Source: Flavobacterium tiangeerense
Lineage (GTDB): Bacteria > Bacteroidota > Bacteroidia > Flavobacteriales > Flavobacteriaceae
Direction: 5' to 3'
DNA length: 64,000 nt
NCBI RefSeq assembly: GCF_007830355.1
Contig: NZ_VLKO01000005.1
Location: 186,001-250,000 of the forward strand
Numbering within the stretch: the stretch's first letter is position 1; each line of letters begins with the position of its first letter. Of this stretch, positions 25,612-34,502 are shown piece after piece. Under the pieces are notes generated by a model. That model was not told where the DNA came from. It did no database searches and was given only the letters and a program-made list of their open reading frames with translations. The position numbers and the translations under genes were made by a program.

Positions 25612-27299
25612 ATGGAACAAAACAAAACAAAACAAAACAAAACAAAACAAATTTTACTAAATTACTAACTTTTTTCTTTTGCTCGTTATTTATTTTTTCA
25701 TGTACAAATGACGATTTGGCAGTTGTTACAGATTATCAGGCCAAGTTAGAAAATGTTGAAGTAAAAAATGGTCGATTATTTTTTGTGAATAAAGATGTTC
25801 TGACTAAAGTTTATGCTAGTTATGCAAATGCCTCCGATGAAAGATTAAGTGATTTCTTAGATCCTTTAATAGCAGATGGCTTTCATTCTTTAAGGCCCGT
25901 TGTTACTAGTGAAAATGAAGGAGAGCTTTATGAATATTATAAAAAGAGAATAGAAGATAATTCTTATTTGAGGAAATCAAAGTCCCCAAAAATTAATTCA
26001 AAAGTAAATTATGATAACGATTACATATTCAGCTATTTAGATGAGGTAGAGGATGTTATTGGTGATGATACTTTTGGTGCTTTTTTAAATGTAGATGGAG
26101 AGATTCAGGTAGGAGATGAAATTTATAAATATACGGATGTTGGTTTGTTTATAGTTCCGGAAGATAAATACAATGTTTTAGAAGATTATTTATACACAGC
26201 AAATGTTTCAACTAATTTTTTGGATGCTACGCCATACAATTCTCAACTCTTCTTTGCCAATCAATATGCAGATGCTGGAATAAGTCAAATTAATGATGAT
26301 TTAACATATTTTAATTTTCAGTCAGACCCTAATGATTTTTCTGCTAACGCTGGTGGGTATACTGTTACCCCAGGTTCAGTGGCTGCTACTGATCCAAGTT
26401 ATAATGCTTTTTTGTCAACACTAGGTAGTTGCGATCCAAGAAGTGGATTATTTGGAAGTTTGTTTGGAGATAATGATGTCTGTATTGATCGTTATGAAGA
26501 TAGAAGACGTGTGAAAACTAAAGCTTTTAATTATAATTATCTACTTGTTTATCATCTAGGTGTTAAGTGTGTAAATCAATTTAGAGGCTGGACGGGTTTT
26601 TGGAGAGTTGAGGCTGCTGATGAAATTCGTCTCGTTGTTGAAGCTGCTCAATTTGAATACAACTTAGACGCTTTGCTAGGTAATGATGCAGTTAATAACC
26701 TAACTAATGAACGATCTTATTTTATGAATAATCAAAAAGCTTTTTTTGCAGGGCCTAACACTTTTTCTTTCAATAATCAATGGGGAGCTCCTATAATAAC
26801 TTATGTAAATTTAACTTCCTTGCCTCAAGTGTTTCAGACTACTGGTCAGGGGTTAACATTTGAGTTTTTTGGGAGTGGAAATACATGGTTGGATGAAAAG
26901 ATTCAAAAAGGTATCGACAGTAATTTAAATGCAAGTAAGTTAAATAAATATTTTTACGATGGTCTTTTTTCTACTGTTAAAAGTCAATTGCAAAGCGCTT
27001 TTGGGCAAACTGTTGTTGTGCCAACAAACAGAACTTTTGTTGCAAAATATCCTCAAAATGGTAAAATGATAATCCAAAAATCGGTTAATTCGTCTGGATT
27101 TAATCTCGGTGTTAGAGAGCAATCATTTGATTGGGGTGTGCAACTTTGTCTTAGTGGAGGTATGAATGATTGGAATATAAAGCCTGATGTTGGTTGTAGC
27201 GTTTTAGTTAAGCCTGCAAACTTTAGGGTAAAAATAATTGGTGCTGTTAGAAAAGGTAATAGTTGGCATGGTAGCAAATTCAGTGATGGTATTGAATAA
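25612..27299 (+). CDS. Secreted lipoprotein, out of frame with its start codon at a pentanucleotide repeat (putative phase-variable, OFF)
   Basis: The body reads in one frame to the stop at 27297-27299; a TTG at 25716 would give 527 residues without any export signal. Read upstream in that same frame, the codons give FTKLLTFFFCSLFIFSC (25653-25703), a lipoprotein signal peptide with the lipid-accepting Cys at 25701. No start codon exists in this frame. The only ATG (25612) leads through (AACAA)7 into another frame and stops after 17 codons. Removing one unit, or adding two, joins ATG to the signal peptide. The mature part has EVKNGRLFFVNKDVLTKVY and GEIQVGDEIYKYTDVGLFIV, as in uncharacterised Bacteroidota lipoproteins. 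Function is unknown. Confidence 0.75.
25616..25651 (+). repeat. Simple sequence repeat (AACAA)7 at the 5' end of a gene
   Basis: Seven perfect AACAA units run from 25616 to 25650, with one more matching A at 25651. The tract starts on the second codon of ATG 25612. A five-base unit is not a multiple of three, so each gain or loss by polymerase slippage changes the reading frame of the lipoprotein gene downstream. Confidence 0.95.
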
Positions 27300-27437
27300 T
27301 TGAATTTAAAGTCAAAAGGTTTTAGTTTAAATGTAGTAATTTATTTGCGTTATAAATTATTATTTACATTAAATTATTTTGCTTGTGATGGTAATAATGT
27401 AGTTGAAATAAAGATCTAATTTTAAATAATATAAGAA

Positions 27438-27986
27438 ATGAAAATATTGTCCGTACTTTTAATAGTTTTTCTAAGTGTAGGTATTTGTAATGCTCAAAAT
27501 ACAGGAGTCGAAAAGTCAGTTTTTAATGTACAAACAGGTTTTTTGGGGATTTGGATAAATAATGAATCAAGGTTGTCTGATGAGGTTGCATTAAGAGCCG
27601 AATTAGGATTTGATACTGGAATTCGTGGAGGTTCACTTGTAGGAAGTACTATTGTTGGTTTTTCACCAGTCTTGTCCGTTGAGCCCCGATGGTATTATAA
27701 CATTAAGACAAGAGAGTCTAAAAATAAATTCATAAAAAACAACAGTGCTAGTTTTTTAACAGTGGGTATAAAATACAATCCCGACTGGTTTGTTATTTCA
27801 AGCACGAAGGATTTAAGTGTTGCTGAGCAAATTTCATTTATACCTAAATGGGGTATTAGAAGATCTATTGCAAAGACTAAATTTAATTACGAACTTGGGA
27901 TAGGAATTGGTAAGCGTTATTTGTTTGTGTCTGAGCAATGGGATACAGTTGCAGATTTGCATTTAAGAATAGGGTATTCCTTTTAA
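27438..27986 (+). CDS. Small outer-membrane beta-barrel protein of unknown function
   Basis: A 182-residue exported protein with a signal peptide ending near GICNAQ (about residue 20). It has amphipathic strands (EVALRAELGFDTGI, VLSVEPRWYYNI, ASFLTVGIKYNP) and a final strand DLHLRIGYSF ending in Phe, the outer-membrane barrel signature. The pattern fits an eight-stranded porin-fold family (OmpW/OmpX-like size). It lies 138 bases after the repeat-controlled lipoprotein on the same strand; co-transcription is possible but not shown. Confidence 0.75.
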   Translation: MKILSVLLIVFLSVGICNAQNTGVEKSVFNVQTGFLGIWINNESRLSDEVALRAELGFDTGIRGGSLVGSTIVGFSPVLSVEPRWYYNIKTRESKNKFIKNNSASFLTVGIKYNPDWFVISSTKDLSVAEQISFIPKWGIRRSIAKTKFNYELGIGIGKRYLFVSEQWDTVADLHLRIGYSF

Positions 27987-28009
27987 AAGAGTACCTTTTA
28001 TAATAGTAG

Positions 28010-28052
28010 TAAAGTCCAATGATTATGATATGTTCATGAGCATTGGACTTTA
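28010..28052. terminator. Bidirectional terminator between convergent genes
   Basis: AAAGTCCAATG (28011-28021) pairs with CATTGGACTTT (28041-28051) around a 19-base loop. It serves the barrel gene on the plus strand and the GHMP kinase on the minus strand. Confidence 0.75.
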
Positions 28053-28988
28053 TTATTTCAAGTCATTGCCAGAGTGTAGTATCATCTCCTCATAAGGAAT
28101 TACAGTCTCATATCCTTTTGATTTAAAATAAGCGGTTGGATTATGTTCTGATACTGCCATTATAAAATCTCCGCCCCAAGCGCCAAGGCTTTTTACAACG
28201 CCATCAAAATCAGGAAATAAAGTGTCTTTCACTATTGTAGTTTCTAAAATGGAACTCAAGTGTGCTTCATGTTGCGTTAATGCATATTTAAATGCTAAAA
28301 GAGTAGGAGCGTTGTAAACAGCTGTTGTCAATTGGTCATTTAAAGCTATGGTTTCGGCTAGGTTATTTTTTTTATTTTTTTGATAGGCTTCAATAGCTGT
28401 TTTACTATTTTGTTTTTTATTGAGATATACAAAATAGATATTTTTTTTAAACTCAGGATTGAATTCAACTTGTTTGACGGTTGGATTGCCATCTTTTATC
28501 TGAAAAAGAATAGGCGTGTCGTTTTGTGCGCAAGCAATATCGTATCCGCTACCTCCAAAGCTGTTTTTTAACAACGTAAAGGCATCAATTTGTAACCATT
28601 GGGCAATGTTGTTGATTAAAGTAGATGACGTCCCTAGTCCCCAATTTTTAGGAAAACTGAGTTCAGTAGTAACATTGTATCCATTTGCATTGAGAATGAA
28701 TTCAGGATTCAATTTATAGGCTTCGTGTAAAATAGTGGTAAGTGTACTTTTTACAGATTCCGTTTGATCTCTAGTCCCATTAGTAATATCAGAAAATGAA
28801 AGAGTGTCTTGAAACCATATTTGACCATCAAAGTCATAACTTGTCCAAACGATTTCATGGTTCTTACTTGTTTCTACACAAAGGTTTTGTCCTTGTTTTG
28901 TAGGCAATGCAAAGGCTTGTGCGCCATCAAGAACAAGATATTCTCCCGTAACTAGAAGTTTACCATTACTGTAAAATGTTTTTTTCAT
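28053..28988 (-). CDS. GHMP kinase (GYDIA type), probable mevalonate-pathway kinase
   Basis: About 311 residues from the ATG at 28986-28988, which begins KKTFYSNGKLLVTGEYLVL, the usual N-terminus of mevalonate-type kinases. The frame is open further upstream, but those residues look non-native. The phosphate-binding loop is FPKNWGLGTSSTLINN (about 128-143), and SFGGSGYDIACAQ is the GYDIA segment. A C-terminal LGAWGGDFIMAVS fits the third GHMP motif. The HMG-CoA reductase gene ends 60 bases upstream, on the same strand, so it acts in isoprenoid precursor synthesis. Which phosphorylation it performs is not certain. Confidence 0.85.
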   Translation of the reverse strand: MKKTFYSNGKLLVTGEYLVLDGAQAFALPTKQGQNLCVETSKNHEIVWTSYDFDGQIWFQDTLSFSDITNGTRDQTESVKSTLTTILHEAYKLNPEFILNANGYNVTTELSFPKNWGLGTSSTLINNIAQWLQIDAFTLLKNSFGGSGYDIACAQNDTPILFQIKDGNPTVKQVEFNPEFKKNIYFVYLNKKQNSKTAIEAYQKNKKNNLAETIALNDQLTTAVYNAPTLLAFKYALTQHEAHLSSILETTIVKDTLFPDFDGVVKSLGAWGGDFIMAVSEHNPTAYFKSKGYETVIPYEEMILHSGNDLK

Positions 28989-29048
28989 CAGTATTGTTTT
29001 AATCCAAATCAAGGTTTTTAATTTTGATTGGAAAATCAAAAATCAATC

Positions 29049-30365
29049 TTATTTTCTTAAGTTTTCAATAAAGGAGACTACTGCGCTATGAGAAACAGCA
29101 TTCTTTTTGAAATGATTTTGAATCAAAAGACGTTCTTCATTACTGGCCTCAAATTGATTGATTATGTTGTTTAAGTGCATTTTCATGTGGCCTTCTTGAA
29201 TTCCGGTGGTAGTCAACGAACGTAAGGCTGCAAAATTTTGTGCTAACCCTGCAACTGCAACATATTGCATGAGTTCTTGTGCAGAAGGTTTTTCTAGCAT
29301 TTCGAGAGAAAGTTTTACAAGAGGATGCAGCGATGTTAATCCTCCAACAGTTCCTAATGCTAACGGAATCTCCAACCAAAAAGTAAAAATTCCATTTTCT
29401 ATTTTGGCATGTGAAAGACTAGAATACGTTCCGTTACGGGAAGCATAGGCATGAATTCCGGCTTCAACCGCACGGAAATCATTACCTGTAGCCAGTACAA
29501 CCGCGTCCACTCCGTTCATGATTCCTTTGTTGTGCGTAACGGCGCGGTATGGTTCTACTTCGGCAATTTGTACTGCTTGAACAAATTTCTCTGCAAATAC
29601 CTGTGGGTTTGGTATTTGTTTTTCCTCTAATTCAGCAACAGGACAAGAAACTTCGGCTCTTACAATGCAATTTGGCACATAATTCGAAAGAATGCTCATC
29701 ACTACTTCAATATCTTTCTCTGACGTTGAGAATAAATCATAGTGTTGTGCTTCTTCTTTTAAGGTTTTGGAAAATTGTTCTAAACACGAATTTATAAAAT
29801 TAGCACCCATGCTATCTTTAGTATCAAAAGTAGCATGTAACTGGTAATAGTTTGGTAATAAATCAGTTTTATCTTTTAAAATTATATCGGTAATTCCACC
29901 GCCGCGTTTTTGCATATTAGCGGTGGTCGACTCGGTTTCAGAGAAAAATTTATTTTTGTTTTGAGCAAAAAATAGGCTTAGTTTAGATACGTCACCTTTG
30001 AATATAAAGTGAACTTGGCCAATTTTTTCAGTATTTATGACCGTAGTTTTAAAACCTCCTCGTGTAGCCCAGAATTTTGCAGCTTTGGATGCTGCTGCTA
30101 CGACAGAGCTTTCCTCAATAGCCATTGGAATGGTGCGGTACTTATCGTTTATCAAAAAATTTGGTGCAATTCCAAGGGGGATGTAAAAATTTGTAATCGT
30201 GTTTTCTATGAACTCATCATGAAGTTGTTGAATTTTTTCATCGTTGTTCCAATAATTTTTAATTACCGCAATTGCTTCAGATGGATTGGAAAAATATTCT
30301 GTTGCAATCCATTTGATTTTTTCTTCTTTTGATAATTTTGAAAATCCACTTATGGTCTTGTTCAT
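29049..30365 (-). CDS. mvaA: Hydroxymethylglutaryl-CoA reductase, class II type
   Basis: About 438 residues from the ATG at 30363-30365; an earlier ATG lies upstream of the promoter and is excluded. Landmarks are SSVVAAASKAAKFWATRGGF (substrate site, about 90-110), KDSMGANFINSCLEQ (about 184-198), ATGNDFRAVEAGIHAYASR (about 290-308) and the late His in GIQEGHMKMHL. The class II (bacterial) enzyme interconverts HMG-CoA and mevalonate. With the adjacent GHMP kinase it supplies the mevalonate pathway used by flavobacteria. Confidence 0.92.
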   Translation of the reverse strand: MNKTISGFSKLSKEEKIKWIATEYFSNPSEAIAVIKNYWNNDEKIQQLHDEFIENTITNFYIPLGIAPNFLINDKYRTIPMAIEESSVVAAASKAAKFWATRGGFKTTVINTEKIGQVHFIFKGDVSKLSLFFAQNKNKFFSETESTTANMQKRGGGITDIILKDKTDLLPNYYQLHATFDTKDSMGANFINSCLEQFSKTLKEEAQHYDLFSTSEKDIEVVMSILSNYVPNCIVRAEVSCPVAELEEKQIPNPQVFAEKFVQAVQIAEVEPYRAVTHNKGIMNGVDAVVLATGNDFRAVEAGIHAYASRNGTYSSLSHAKIENGIFTFWLEIPLALGTVGGLTSLHPLVKLSLEMLEKPSAQELMQYVAVAGLAQNFAALRSLTTTGIQEGHMKMHLNNIINQFEASNEERLLIQNHFKKNAVSHSAVVSFIENLRK

Positions 30366-30393
30366 TCTCAATTGATTAGGTTGTACTATACTG

Positions 30394-30425
30394 CAAAGAT
30401 ACGTTATTAGCGGTTTTATTTGCAA
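30394..30425 (-). promoter_or_regulatory. Promoter of the HMG-CoA reductase/GHMP kinase operon
   Basis: On the minus strand TTG (30425-30423) and TATCTTTG (30401-30394) are 21 bases apart, a good Bacteroidota -33/-7 pair. Transcription would start near 30387, which decides for the start codon at 30365. Confidence 0.7.
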
Positions 30426-30545
30426 TCTAAATCATTTCAATAAGAGTGAGTTGTGGTAAGCTGTTTTTACATTTAACATAAAAAATAACTGATTATTGTA
30501 ATTTTTTCACTAAAATTGACGGTTTTTTATCCTTAATTTAATAGT

Positions 30546-32717
30546 ATGTATTCAAAAAATTATATCGCTTTATTTTTATTTATTTGTTTTTCGGTTATTG
30601 GACAACAAAAAATAACCATTGATGAAATGTACAACGGTACCTTTCGAGCCAAAGGAATGGATGAATTGCAATCCTTAAAAAACACGAATCAATACACTGT
30701 TTTGAACGTAGATATGCAATCTAGGAGTTTTCAAATTGATGTATATGATTTTGCGACTTTAAAGAAAACAGCAACTTTAATTGATACTAAATCGCATCAA
30801 GAGCTGGCTAGCGGAATAGACAGTTATTCCTTTGATGCCTCAGAAAAAATGATATTACTGGCTTGTAATTCCAATCAGATTTTTCGTCATTCATTTACAG
30901 CTGATTATTATTTGTACGATATAACTACAAAAAAGTTAAAAAAACTTTTTGATTTTCAAGTTCAAGAGCCAACCTTTTCACCTGATGGTAAAAAAATTGC
31001 TTATGCTAGAGAGAACAATCTCTATGTTTATGATCTAGCTACTACTAAATCTACTGCTATAACTACAGACGGACAAAAAAATAGTATCATAAACGGAATT
31101 ACAGACTGGGTTTACGAAGAAGAATTTGCTTTTGTGAAAGCTTTTGACTGGAGTACTGATAGTAAAAAAGTAGCTTACATCCGATTTGATGAAAGTAAGG
31201 TACCTGAATTCTCGATGTCTATGTTTGGCAAAGATTTATATCCTACAAATCAAACTTTTAAATATCCAAAAGCTGGCGAAAAGAACGCGGTTGTGTCTTT
31301 GCACGTTTATGATGTAGACGCAAATGCGGTGAAAAACATAAATCTAGGTAATTACAATGACTTTTATATTGCCAGGTTAAAATGGACAAATGACAGTAAT
31401 GTTGTTTCGGCTCAGGTTTTAAACCGTCATCAAGACAATTTAGATTTAATTTTTGTTGATGCCACTTCGGGAACTACAAAAGTAGTTTTGAATGAAAAGG
31501 ACAAAGCCTATGTAGACGTAACTGATAATTTGACTTTTCTTAAAGACAACAGTTTTATTTGGACGAGTGAAAAAAATGGTTTCAATCATATTTACTTGTA
31601 TGACAAAAATGGAAGTTTAAAAAATCAGGTTACCAATGGAAATTGGGAAGTAACTAATTATTATGGTTATGATGAGAAAACTACTTCGGTTTTTTATCAA
31701 TCTGTAGAAAATGGTTCCATCAATAGAGATGTATATAAAGTTTTGCTTAATGGCAAAGGAAAAGTACGACTGTCTCAAAATACAGGTACTAATGCAGCTA
31801 CTTTCAGCCCAAATTTTCAATACTACATCAATACATATTCTAGCGCTTCGCAGCCTACTACTTATACTTTAAATGAAGCCAAGGCTGGAAAACAAATTCA
31901 AGTAATAGAAAATAATGAGTCTCTTGCAACCAAATTAAAGAAATACGATCTACCTGCCAAAGAGTTTTTTGTGTTGAAAACAGAAAAAGGCATAGAATTG
32001 AATGCATGGATTATAAAACCAAAAGATTTTGATCTAAAGAAGAAATATCCAGTATTCATGTACCAATATTCAGGTCCTGGATCTCAACAAGTAAATAATG
32101 AATGGAACAGTACTGATGATTACTGGTTTATGATGTTGTCACAACAAGGGTATATTGTGGCTTGTGTTGACGGACGAGGGACCGGTTTTAAAGGCGCCGA
32201 TTTTAAAAAAGTGACTCAATTGCAGCTAGGTAAGTATGAGGTAGAGGATCAAATTGATGCTGCTAAAGTAATAGGGAATTATTCATTTGTAGATAAATCT
32301 AGAATTGGTATATTTGGCTGGTCTTATGGTGGTTTTATGGCCTCTAATTGTATTTTGAAAGGCAATGATGTTTTCAAGATGGCAATTGCGGTAGCTCCAG
32401 TTACTAACTGGCGTTTTTACGATAGTGTATATACAGAGCGCTATATGACTACGCCACAAGAAAACGCTAGTGGATATGATGATAATTCCCCTATAAATCA
32501 CGTGAATAAATTAAAAGGAAAGTACTTGTTGATTCATGGATCTGGAGATGACAATGTGCACGTGCAAAATACTATGCAAATGATGGAGGCTTTGATACAA
32601 GCAAATAAGCAATTTGATTCTCAGATATATCCTGATAATAACCACGGGATTTATGGTGGTAAAACTAGAGTTCAATTGTATACAAAAATGACTAATTTCA
32701 TTAAAGAGAATTTATAA
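30546..32717 (+). CDS. Dipeptidyl-peptidase IV family serine protease (S9B)
   Basis: A 723-residue exported enzyme that removes X-Pro/X-Ala dipeptides from peptide N-termini. The signal peptide ends near FSVIGQQ (about 18). An eight-bladed propeller follows, with the double-Glu motif DWVYEEEFAF (about 191-200) that binds the substrate amino terminus. The alpha/beta hydrolase domain has GWSYGGFMA with Ser593, HGSGDDNVH with Asp668 and NNHGI with His700. Three peptide transporter genes follow, the first after 34 bases, so the products are taken up as di- and tripeptides. Confidence 0.94.
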   Translation: MYSKNYIALFLFICFSVIGQQKITIDEMYNGTFRAKGMDELQSLKNTNQYTVLNVDMQSRSFQIDVYDFATLKKTATLIDTKSHQELASGIDSYSFDASEKMILLACNSNQIFRHSFTADYYLYDITTKKLKKLFDFQVQEPTFSPDGKKIAYARENNLYVYDLATTKSTAITTDGQKNSIINGITDWVYEEEFAFVKAFDWSTDSKKVAYIRFDESKVPEFSMSMFGKDLYPTNQTFKYPKAGEKNAVVSLHVYDVDANAVKNINLGNYNDFYIARLKWTNDSNVVSAQVLNRHQDNLDLIFVDATSGTTKVVLNEKDKAYVDVTDNLTFLKDNSFIWTSEKNGFNHIYLYDKNGSLKNQVTNGNWEVTNYYGYDEKTTSVFYQSVENGSINRDVYKVLLNGKGKVRLSQNTGTNAATFSPNFQYYINTYSSASQPTTYTLNEAKAGKQIQVIENNESLATKLKKYDLPAKEFFVLKTEKGIELNAWIIKPKDFDLKKKYPVFMYQYSGPGSQQVNNEWNSTDDYWFMMLSQQGYIVACVDGRGTGFKGADFKKVTQLQLGKYEVEDQIDAAKVIGNYSFVDKSRIGIFGWSYGGFMASNCILKGNDVFKMAIAVAPVTNWRFYDSVYTERYMTTPQENASGYDDNSPINHVNKLKGKYLLIHGSGDDNVHVQNTMQMMEALIQANKQFDSQIYPDNNHGIYGGKTRVQLYTKMTNFIKENL

Positions 32718-32751
32718 AAGCGATAATTAAAAACAAACCAAATTAATAAAA

Positions 32752-34425
32752 ATGAGTGAAACAGCAATAAAAACAGGACATCCAAAAGGACTTTGGGTGT
32801 TATTTGGAACCGAAATGTGGGAGCGATTCAATTTCTACGGAATGCGGGCTATCTTGACCTTGTTCTTGGTGAACTCACTGATGATGAAAGAAGAAGATGC
32901 CTCTTTAATTTATGGAGGATTCTTAGGACTTTGTTATTTAACTCCTATGTTAGGTGGTTTTATTGCCGATAGGTTTTTTGGAAACAGAAATTGTATTTTG
33001 CTAGGTGGATTGATGATGGCAATTGGACAATTCTTTTTGTTTATTAGCGCTAGTGTATTTGGTACTAACATCAGTTTAGCAAGCACTCTAATGTGGTCAG
33101 CATTGGGAATTATAATTTTTGGAAATGGTTTCTTCAAGCCAAATATTTCTTCCATGGTTGGGAGTTTATATCCAAAGCAAGAAAAAAGCAAACTAGATAC
33201 AGCCTTTACAATTTTCTACATGGGTATCAACTTAGGAGCTTTTTTAGGCCAGTTGATTTGCCCAATTGTAGGTGATGTTAAAACAGATGGAGTAAGAGAC
33301 ATCCATGCCTTTAAATGGGGATTTTTAGCAGCTTCTATTGCTATGTTAATAGGAACTGCAGTTTTCTATTTCCTTAAAAACAAATATGTAATTACTCCAG
33401 AGGGAAAACCTTTAGGTGGTTTGCCTTCTAAAAATGATGCTTCTGACTATGAAGAGGGAGAATCTCAAAAAGCTGTTTTTTCGCAGAAAGCATTAATTGG
33501 TGCAGTAGTAGCATTCTTCGGATTGGGATTAATTTTCCATTTTGTATTTGGACAAAACTTTATATACTCTTTAATTTATGCTAGTGGTTTATCACTAGCG
33601 GGATTAATAATTTCAGATTCATCACTTACAAAAGTAGAGAGAGATAGAATTTTTGTAATTTATATTGTAGCTTTCTTTGTTATATTTTTCTGGGCTGCTT
33701 TTGAACAAGCTGGTTCATCCTTAACATTTATTGCCGATAATCAAACGGATAGAAACTTTTTCGGGTACAATATGCCGCCATCGATGGTTCAAATTTTTAA
33801 CGGATTATTTGTTGTAGCATTTGCAGTACCATTCAGTATGTTGTGGGATTATTTAAGAAGCAAAGACAGAGAGCCAATTTCACCAGTAAAACAAGCAGTT
33901 GGATTAGCATTAATTGCATTGAGTTATTTTATTATTGCTTACAATGTTAAAGATTTAGGAAACAATGGTTTGCTTGCTATCAAATGGTTGATTCTTTTAT
34001 ATTTGATTCAAACTTGTGCGGAATTATGTTTGTCACCAATTGGACTGTCATTAGTTGGTAAATTATCTCCGAAGCGTTTTTCTTCTTTATTATATGGGGT
34101 ATTCTTTTTATCAAATGCTTCAGGTTATGCATTGGCGGGAACATTAGGTTCTATTTTGCCTGCTACTGGTGATAAATTCAATAAAGCAAAAGAACTTGGC
34201 ATTGATTTACAAGCGGTATTAGATAAAAAAATCACTTTAACTGTAGAACAATTAGCAATCTTAGAGAAAAATCAAATCAGTCCAAACAATCCAGTTTTTG
34301 CCGGATTTGAGATTCATAATTTATTTGAATTTTTCATGGTATTCGTTATTCTTTGCGGATTGGCAGCTGTTATTTTAATGGCATTAACTCCAAAATTGAA
34401 AAAAATGATGCACGGTGTGCGTTAA
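32752..34425 (+). CDS. POT/PTR-family proton:di-/tripeptide symporter, paralogue 1
   Basis: A 557-residue inner-membrane transporter. Helix 1 has the proton-coupling ExxER motif (TEMWERFNFYGM), helix 4 has GNGFFKPNISSMVG, and helix 7 has FFWAAFEQAGSSL with the conserved Glu318. The helix 10 motif is CLSPIGLSLVGKLSP. About 12-14 helices are predicted. It starts 34 bases after dipeptidyl-peptidase IV, so transcription together is likely. Substrate is inferred to be dipeptides. Confidence 0.93.
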   Translation: MSETAIKTGHPKGLWVLFGTEMWERFNFYGMRAILTLFLVNSLMMKEEDASLIYGGFLGLCYLTPMLGGFIADRFFGNRNCILLGGLMMAIGQFFLFISASVFGTNISLASTLMWSALGIIIFGNGFFKPNISSMVGSLYPKQEKSKLDTAFTIFYMGINLGAFLGQLICPIVGDVKTDGVRDIHAFKWGFLAASIAMLIGTAVFYFLKNKYVITPEGKPLGGLPSKNDASDYEEGESQKAVFSQKALIGAVVAFFGLGLIFHFVFGQNFIYSLIYASGLSLAGLIISDSSLTKVERDRIFVIYIVAFFVIFFWAAFEQAGSSLTFIADNQTDRNFFGYNMPPSMVQIFNGLFVVAFAVPFSMLWDYLRSKDREPISPVKQAVGLALIALSYFIIAYNVKDLGNNGLLAIKWLILLYLIQTCAELCLSPIGLSLVGKLSPKRFSSLLYGVFFLSNASGYALAGTLGSILPATGDKFNKAKELGIDLQAVLDKKITLTVEQLAILEKNQISPNNPVFAGFEIHNLFEFFMVFVILCGLAAVILMALTPKLKKMMHGVR

Positions 34426-34454
34426 CTAAATTTTAAAAATATTTTTATATCTTT

Positions 34455-34489
34455 CAAACCTACAAGAAATCCTTGTAGGTTTGTTTTTT
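34455..34489 (+). terminator. Hairpin between POT paralogues 1 and 2
   Basis: CAAACCTACAAG (34455-34466) and CTTGTAGGTTTG (34472-34483) form a perfect 12-base stem followed by a T-run, a standard terminator. It ends 13 bases before the next ATG. A -7-like TATCTTTC lies immediately upstream, so it could also be a leader attenuator of paralogue 2. Confidence 0.7.
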
Positions 34490-34502
34490 AAACCAATATA
34501 CT

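Noticed and set aside
25716..27299. TTG 25716 as the true start of the lipoprotein gene
   Set aside because: It would discard an obvious lipoprotein signal peptide encoded in frame immediately upstream, and there is no ribosome-binding or promoter context for it; the repeat-controlled ATG explains the structure better.
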